Shown here: in pieces, positions 7,391-11,723 of the stretch | How the letters are laid out: every line of letters begins with the position of its first letter | Numbering within the stretch: the stretch's first letter is position 1 | Assembly: GCA_002411545.1 (NCBI GenBank) | Contig: DHTG01000059.1 | Span: 1-11,723, forward strand | Source of the DNA: Bacteroidales bacterium UBA5266 | Lineage (GTDB): Bacteria; Bacteroidota; Bacteroidia; Bacteroidales; WCHB1-69 | Direction: 5' to 3' | DNA: 11,723 nt | The notes under the pieces: model-generated | Told to the model about the DNA's origin: nothing | The model's database searches: none | What the model saw: the letters and a program-made list of their open reading frames with translations, nothing else | Program-made: the position numbers and the translations under genes

Positions 7391-7397
7391 ACCTTTG
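7390..7397 (+). promoter_or_regulatory. Bacteroidota -7 element for the ugd operon
   Basis: TACCTTTG is an exact TAnnTTTG match. The inferred transcript start is near 7404, about 37 bases before the ATG at 7441. No TTG occurs at the usual -33 spacing. Confidence 0.5.
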
Positions 7398-7440
7398 CGA
7401 AATTATAATTAAGCAATAAAAAACAAAAACAATTGTGTAT

Positions 7441-8754
7441 ATGAAAGTTTTAGTTGTTGGCACCGGCTATGTGGGATTGGTAACGGGAGCCTGTTTTGCC
7501 GAGATGGGTATTCCGGTGATATGTATAGATATAGATGAAGATAAAATTAATAAATTAAAACAAGGGGTTATACCTATCTACGAACCCGGCTTGGAGTTTA
7601 TTGTCGATAAAAATGTCAAAGCCGGTCGTTTGAGTTTTTCTACATCATTGGCTGATAATATTGACGACGTACAAGTTATCTTTTCAGCCGTTGGGACTCC
7701 TCCCGATGAAGACGGTAGTGCCGATTTACAGTATGTGTTGGACGTGGCTCATACGGTTGGCCGACATATGAAGGATTACAAGCTGGTAGTAACTAAGAGC
7801 ACGGTTCCTGTGGGCACCGCCGCTTTGGTGCGAAAAGCCATTCAAGCGGAATTAAATAAACGAAATGTAAACATAGCGTTTGATGTAGCCTCTAATCCCG
7901 AATTTCTGAAAGAAGGCGATGCCGTTAACGATTTTATGCATCCCGATCGTGTGGTGGTAGGGGTGGAATCTCAAAAGGCTGAAGACATTATGACAAAGCT
8001 GTATCGTCCCTTTTTACTGAATAACTTCCGTGTAATATTCATGGATATTGCCTCGGCAGAGATGACTAAATATGCCGCCAATGCCATGTTGGCAACCCGT
8101 ATCAGCTTTATGAACGACATTGCCAATTTGTGCGAAAGGGTAGGAGCTAATATAAATATGGTACGTAAAGGGATAGGTACCGATACCCGCATTGGAAATA
8201 AATTCTTATATGCCGGAGTGGGTTATGGGGGCTCTTGTTTTCCGAAAGATGTCAAAGCCTTGATTCAGATTGGCGAAAAAGCCGGACATAGCATGCAAAT
8301 TCTAAAAGCGGTGGAGGAAGTGAATCATCGCCAAAAATCCGTTCTTTTTGAGAAATTGCATCGTTATTACAAAGGCGATTTAAAAGGAAAAACCATAGCT
8401 ATGTGGGGCTTATCCTTTAAACCCGAAACCGACGATATGCGCGAAGCTCCTTCGGTGGTGTTGATTCATCAACTGCTGGAAGCCGGATGTGTAGTCAAAG
8501 CTTTCGACCCGGTAGCTATGGCCGAAGCCAAACGCATTTTAGGGAATAGTATAGTATATGCAAATGATATTTATGATGCCGTGAACGAAGCGGATGCTTT
8601 GTTTCTCGTAACCGAATGGAAAGAATTCCGTATGCCTACCTGGACTATTATACAAAAGGTGATGAATAAAGCACTGATATTTGATGGAAGAAATATATAC
8701 GACCCCAAAGAAATGGAAAAACAAGGATTTCAATATTATGGCATAGGACTTTAA
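7441..8754 (+). CDS. ugd: UDP-glucose 6-dehydrogenase
   Basis: The protein has 437 residues from the ATG at 7441. An in-frame GTG two codons upstream (7435) is less likely because the family starts directly at MKVLVVGTGYVG. The enzyme oxidises UDP-glucose to UDP-glucuronate with two NAD+, in the cytoplasm, and supplies precursors for capsule, lipopolysaccharide or exopolysaccharide. The dinucleotide-binding motif GTGYVG is at 7-12, with acidic D30 and D32 after the second strand. VGTPP (84-88), TKSTVPVGT (118-126) and NPEFLKEG (152-159) line the NAD and substrate sites. EMTKYAANA (207-215) carries the conserved Lys210. GYGGSCFPKD (261-270) holds the catalytic Cys266. The C-terminal UDP-binding domain includes WGLSFKPETDDMREAPS (322-338). 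All key residues are present and the length is typical. Its stop codon overlaps the next gene's ATG by one base (TAATG). Confidence 0.96.
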   Translation: MKVLVVGTGYVGLVTGACFAEMGIPVICIDIDEDKINKLKQGVIPIYEPGLEFIVDKNVKAGRLSFSTSLADNIDDVQVIFSAVGTPPDEDGSADLQYVLDVAHTVGRHMKDYKLVVTKSTVPVGTAALVRKAIQAELNKRNVNIAFDVASNPEFLKEGDAVNDFMHPDRVVVGVESQKAEDIMTKLYRPFLLNNFRVIFMDIASAEMTKYAANAMLATRISFMNDIANLCERVGANINMVRKGIGTDTRIGNKFLYAGVGYGGSCFPKDVKALIQIGEKAGHSMQILKAVEEVNHRQKSVLFEKLHRYYKGDLKGKTIAMWGLSFKPETDDMREAPSVVLIHQLLEAGCVVKAFDPVAMAEAKRILGNSIVYANDIYDAVNEADALFLVTEWKEFRMPTWTIIQKVMNKALIFDGRNIYDPKEMEKQGFQYYGIGL

Positions 8755-9329
8755 TGGAATTTATTAAAAATATTGATGATATGATGAAGAAGATATTTGG
8801 ATTATGGCCTGAACTTTTATGGATCAATGATGAAAGCCTTAGAACCAAAACCGCTGAAACATGGAAGTTGGCTTTGTTGAAAAGTGTATTAACTATAGAA
8901 GATTTACAAAAGATACCCTTTACCTTGTTGTGTGGTCCCGATTTGCAGGTGAGTTTTATGGCTCACAAACGTTGTGTGGTCCATGTGGCCTACGAGTCGG
9001 CTAAGAAGATGCAGATGTTTTTTAAGGATGAATTACCTATAAACATGGATCATGTCATAGCCGGAGCTATTTTGGCTGATGTGGGAAAGTTGTTAGAATA
9101 TGAAATAAAAGACGGTAAATCCTGTGTGGGAAATTATGGCAAATACCTTCGTCATCCTTTTTCGGGAGTTTCCTTGGCCGAACAATGCGGTGTTCCGGCC
9201 GAAGTGTGCCATATCATTGCTGCTCATGCCGGGGAAGGCGATTTGGTGAAGCGTAGCACAGAAGCCTATATTGTTCATCATGCTGATTTTATGACTTTTC
9301 TGCCTTTCAAAGATCGCCTAAAGATTTAA
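8754..9329 (+). CDS. HD-superfamily protein with altered HD motif
   Basis: The protein has 191 residues. The HD metal-dependent phosphohydrolase layout is visible: H77 in VVHVAYES (first metal-ligand helix), ILADVGKLLEY (106-116) where family members usually have LLHDIGKL, RHPFSGVSLA (133-142) with H134, HIIAAHAGEG (153-162) with H153 and H158, and HHADF (175-179) with D178. The His of the signature HD pair is Ala108 here, followed by Asp109. One metal ligand is therefore missing, and the protein may use one metal, act differently, or only bind a ligand. The first 60 residues are helical with no recognised domain. There is no signal peptide. Its ATG overlaps the ugd stop codon, implying translational coupling, and the membrane-protein gene follows after 10 bases. 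Substrate unknown; nucleotide hydrolysis is the generic family activity. Confidence 0.75.
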   Translation: MEFIKNIDDMMKKIFGLWPELLWINDESLRTKTAETWKLALLKSVLTIEDLQKIPFTLLCGPDLQVSFMAHKRCVVHVAYESAKKMQMFFKDELPINMDHVIAGAILADVGKLLEYEIKDGKSCVGNYGKYLRHPFSGVSLAEQCGVPAEVCHIIAAHAGEGDLVKRSTEAYIVHHADFMTFLPFKDRLKI

Positions 9330-9339
9330 TATTAACTAT

Positions 9340-10035
9340 ATGAAACGTTCAGATATTTTTACCATTGTGGGAGTGATAGTTTTCTTATCACCCTTTTTTA
9401 TTTTTGATAGTGTGTATGAGTTCTATAATGATTGGAATCGATCCAATCCCATGTCGATGGCATTTCTAAAGTTTGCCATACTGGCCACTTTCGGCGAGGT
9501 CTTGGGTTTGCGTATTAAAACCGGAAAATACAGTGCTCCCGGCTTTGGATTGTTCCCTCGAGCGGTCATCTGGGGTTTTCTCGGTATGTGGATTGCCGCT
9601 GCCATGGGAGTGTTCCGCAGTGGCGTACCGGCATTTATGGATAAATTTACCGTTTTTAACGGCATGTTGGTCGCTATGTCCGGCGATTTTACCGCTATGA
9701 AATTGTTAGGCGCTTTCTTTATCAGTGTAATGATGAATACCAGCTTCGCTCCCGTATTTATGACTTTGCATAAAATTACCGATACACATATTACAAACAA
9801 TGGTGGTAAAATCGGCTGTTTGCTTAAACCTATTCCCATACGTAAAACGATCATTTCCTTAAATTGGGATGTGCAATGGAATTTTGTGTTTAAGAAGACC
9901 ATTCCTTTTTTCTGGATACCGGCACATACCCTTACCTTTATCTTGCCTACCCATATGCAAGTGCTGTTTGCTGCCTTGTTGGGTGTTGCCTTGGGTGTGA
10001 TTCTTTCCATTGCTGCTTTGAAAAGTAAAGCATAA
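9340..10035 (+). CDS. Polytopic membrane protein, possibly Mpv17/PMP22-like
   Basis: The protein has 231 residues with about five or six hydrophobic segments: 7-27, 40-57, 74-92, 118-142, 184-203 and 206-227. It has no cleavable signal peptide and is probably an inner-membrane protein. The C-terminal part, FWIPAHTLTFILP (191-203) followed by a hydrophobic helix ending near ILS (221-223), lines up by eye with the Mpv17/PMP22 signature (W-x-P-A-x-Q-x-x-N-F-x-x-V-P ... L-S) known from eukaryotic organelle membrane proteins and some bacteria. H195 replaces the usual Gln. The Trp pair at W176 and W180 also fits. Family membership is inference from this alignment. In eukaryotes the family is linked to channel activity and nucleotide homeostasis, which cannot be transferred here. 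It is third in the ugd operon, 10 bases after the HD gene. Confidence 0.7.
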   Translation: MKRSDIFTIVGVIVFLSPFFIFDSVYEFYNDWNRSNPMSMAFLKFAILATFGEVLGLRIKTGKYSAPGFGLFPRAVIWGFLGMWIAAAMGVFRSGVPAFMDKFTVFNGMLVAMSGDFTAMKLLGAFFISVMMNTSFAPVFMTLHKITDTHITNNGGKIGCLLKPIPIRKTIISLNWDVQWNFVFKKTIPFFWIPAHTLTFILPTHMQVLFAALLGVALGVILSIAALKSKA

Positions 10036-10181
10036 CAAAAGGTCTATCGGATAAAGAAAATCCTCACTCCACTTGGCTTACGGTACCGTGAAACTGTAAA
10101 CCAATGATTTTTTCTCCTTTTGCAGATTTAATGAAAAATATGTATATTTCCTCAATAAATTTTGCGATAAATTTTTATCCG

Positions 10182-10215
10182 TTTGTGTGTAATTAGATAA
10201 TTTCATGTATATTTG
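10182..10215 (+). promoter_or_regulatory. Bacteroidota promoter for the tandem beta-barrel genes
   Basis: TTTG at 10182-10185 and TATATTTG at 10208-10215 match -33 and -7 elements with a 22-base spacer, the same spacing and the same -7 octamer as the promoter at 6359-6392. Transcription would start near 10222, about 60 bases before the ATG at 10282. Confidence 0.6.
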
Positions 10216-10281
10216 CAAAATATTTATACATTGATAAGTAAAAAAACAAAATTGTAGATTGTAAAAAAATTAGTTACATAT

Positions 10282-10962
10282 ATGAAAAAGAAAGTAGTTT
10301 TAATGAGTATATGGCTTGTATGCATAGGAATTTCCCGACAAATACAAGCGCAAAATCATGGTTTTGAACTTTTTTCCTCACCTCAATATGGTTTTTATCC
10401 AGATGTTTATTGTACGGGATTTTCCAACACTCAAGGTGTGTATTACAACTTAGAAGTAAATCATTTCATACTAAAAGCGGGAATTGCTTTTAATGAAACT
10501 AATATTCGAATGGAAAATTTATCTTTGTTTGAGATTACGGATTATTATTTGATAACTCATTTATATGTACAGCGAGCTCTTAAAAAACAAGATTATATGA
10601 CCATCCCCATACGTGTAACATACGATTATTTACAAAAATCAGATTTCGACATTGGTGTTATGCTGGGAGTAAATATGAGGTATTTAGCAAGAGAAGAGTT
10701 GTTTTTTTCTTTTGGGGGTGATTATTATCATGGTATAAAAAGTAACTTGTCCGAATCAGATTTCATGAACAGAACTTATGTTGATCTTGTGGGCGGTGTT
10801 TATTTAAATTATAGGTTTCCGAATAACATAGGATTATCTTTCAGCCCTTTTTATTCATGTAGTTTTGGTCTTGGAAACGAAATACGCAAAAATAAAAAAT
10901 ATATGACCGTAGGATTGGAATTAGGAATTAGTTATGTGTTTACAAATCAAAAAAAATCATAA
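10282..10962 (+). CDS. Outer-membrane beta-barrel protein, paralogue A
   Basis: The protein has 226 residues. Residues 1-23 are a signal peptide (MKKK, hydrophobic VVLMSIWLVCIGI, cleavage at QA before Q24). The mature part is a series of short amphipathic strands with alternating aromatic residues: YGFYPD, LKAGIAF, IPIRVTYDYL, FDIGVMLGVNMRYL, VDLVGGVYLNYRF, IGLSFSPFYSCSF and MTVGLELGISYVF. This fits the small barrel proteins annotated as porin-family or outer membrane beta-barrel (PorT/OmpW-like size) in Bacteroidota. The last strand is followed by a short hydrophilic tail, so a final aromatic is not at the terminus. It is clearly homologous to the next gene: both share SPQ/TPQ-x-GFY, IP[IL]R-[VI]-[TS]YD, PFYS and KYM-x-[VA]G-[LI]E. 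Its cargo or partner is unknown. It probably heads a two-gene operon driven by the promoter at 10182-10215. Confidence 0.78.
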   Translation: MKKKVVLMSIWLVCIGISRQIQAQNHGFELFSSPQYGFYPDVYCTGFSNTQGVYYNLEVNHFILKAGIAFNETNIRMENLSLFEITDYYLITHLYVQRALKKQDYMTIPIRVTYDYLQKSDFDIGVMLGVNMRYLAREELFFSFGGDYYHGIKSNLSESDFMNRTYVDLVGGVYLNYRFPNNIGLSFSPFYSCSFGLGNEIRKNKKYMTVGLELGISYVFTNQKKS

Positions 10963-10978
10963 ATAAAAAATGATAATC

Positions 10979-11665
10979 ATGAAGCAAAAGATAGCTTATG
11001 CGCTACTAATCCTTACGATGTGTGCTGTTCAATTAAAAGCTCAACGCCATGACTTAGGTTTGTTTGTTACTCCTCAATTAGGATTTTATACTGAAAATAA
11101 ATCAAGCGGCTTTGCTATTACAGAAGGTTTGCAATATGCAATTAATTACCATCGTTGGGGAGCGAATGTAGGGATAGCATATGAACTAGTAAATAATACA
11201 TTTACAGATACATATTATCCGTTTTATTTTAATGAAGATTATAACTTTACTCCCTATTATGCCAAAGAAGCGATCATAGAAAAACAATATTTGCTAATAC
11301 CACTAAGAATAAGTTATGATTTTTTTGAAATGAATAAATTGAAAATCGGTGCTGTTGTTGGTTGCAATTTGGGATATTTGATTAGTTTTGAAACCATATA
11401 TGTTTATAAAGATGACATTATGGAAGGATTTGATTTCCCGACAAATATCGGTGTGAAGGCTATGTTATCAAAATATGATTTTGACGATAAACTAGAAATA
11501 GATGCCATGGCCGGTTTTCAAGTGAACTATACCTTTGCCAATCATATCAAACTATCCTTACTACCTTTTTATTCCTATCGTTTTTTCTTTGGTAAACAAG
11601 CTTCGTCCACAGAAAAATACATGAACGCAGGAATTGAAATAAGGGCTTCTTATCGGATAAAGTAA
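10979..11665 (+). CDS. Outer-membrane beta-barrel protein, paralogue B
   Basis: The protein has 228 residues from the ATG at 10979. A second in-frame ATG at 10970 would add MII, but 10979 gives a standard signal peptide (MKQK, hydrophobic core, cleavage at KA before Q22). The mature part has the same strand pattern as the preceding gene: TPQLGFYTE (31-39), WGANVGIAYEL, LLIPLRISYDFF (105-116), KIGAVVGCNLGYL (122-134), AMAGFQVNYTF, IKLSLLPFYSYRFFFG and YMNAGIEIRASYRIK at the end. It differs by longer aromatic and acidic loops (about 73-98 and 140-172), which would be expected to face outside the cell. It lies 16 bases after paralogue A with no terminator between them, so cotranscription is likely. 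The two arose by tandem duplication and have diverged widely. Function unknown beyond an outer-membrane barrel. Confidence 0.78.
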   Translation: MKQKIAYALLILTMCAVQLKAQRHDLGLFVTPQLGFYTENKSSGFAITEGLQYAINYHRWGANVGIAYELVNNTFTDTYYPFYFNEDYNFTPYYAKEAIIEKQYLLIPLRISYDFFEMNKLKIGAVVGCNLGYLISFETIYVYKDDIMEGFDFPTNIGVKAMLSKYDFDDKLEIDAMAGFQVNYTFANHIKLSLLPFYSYRFFFGKQASSTEKYMNAGIEIRASYRIK

Positions 11666-11723
11666 GTAAGCAAAAGAATCAGTATTACCTCATCAACGTC
11701 ATTTCCTCAACGAGATGTTTGGC

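Noticed and set aside
7435..7440. GTG at 7435 as the ugd start
   Set aside because: The ATG two codons later begins exactly at the conserved family N-terminus MKVLVVGTGYVG.
9423..10010. 195-residue minus-strand ORF opposite the membrane-protein gene
   Set aside because: It is antisense to a gene with clear transmembrane segments and operon spacing, and it shows no domain or signal of its own.
10080..10089. Perfect palindrome ACGGTACCGT after the ugd operon as terminator or operator
   Set aside because: No loop or adjacent T-run makes it a terminator, and a 10-bp palindrome alone is weak evidence for an operator.

Overview
The window looks like a chromosomal stretch from a low-GC member of the Bacteroidota. 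Three separate copies of a type IX secretion (T9SS) type A C-terminal sorting domain are visible. Exported proteins have signal peptides ending in A-Q. Start codons lack purine-rich Shine-Dalgarno sequences, and several genes are preceded by the Bacteroidota -7 promoter element TAnnTTTG. The sequence alone does not allow placement below phylum or order. No tRNA, rRNA, CRISPR array or intact insertion sequence was seen.

Layout: (1) 1-929, the 3' end of a secreted T9SS cargo gene with a CARDB-like Ig-fold region and a sorting domain, followed by an intrinsic terminator. (2) 1102-1688, a small secreted protein of unknown function on the minus strand with its own promoter. (3) 5793-1753, a minus-strand run with gaps of 3 to 27 bases, probably one operon: aspS, a class I SAM methyltransferase, a PfkB-family (adenosine-kinase-like) kinase and a cysteine-rich DUF3795-type protein. 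(4) 5821-7390, about 1.6 kb of decayed sequence between two divergent operons. It holds an orphan sorting-domain remnant, a palindromic repeat of dispersed type, a second T9SS cargo gene broken by a frameshift and probably an internal deletion, unassigned AT-rich sequence and a terminator-like hairpin. (5) 7390-10035, a plus-strand operon: ugd (UDP-glucose 6-dehydrogenase), an HD-superfamily protein whose signature HD reads AD, and a polytopic membrane protein whose C-terminus resembles the Mpv17/PMP22 family. (6) 10182-11665, a promoter and two tandem, diverged paralogues of a signal-peptide-bearing outer-membrane beta-barrel protein.

Functionally the window mixes housekeeping (aspartyl-tRNA synthesis, nucleoside or sugar phosphorylation, UDP-glucuronate supply for surface polysaccharide) with envelope and secreted proteins. 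I see no clear new defence or mobile system. The observations most worth a second look are the cargo-gene graveyard at 5821-7010, the ugd/HD/Mpv17-like operon with its altered HD motif, and the tandem barrel pair.
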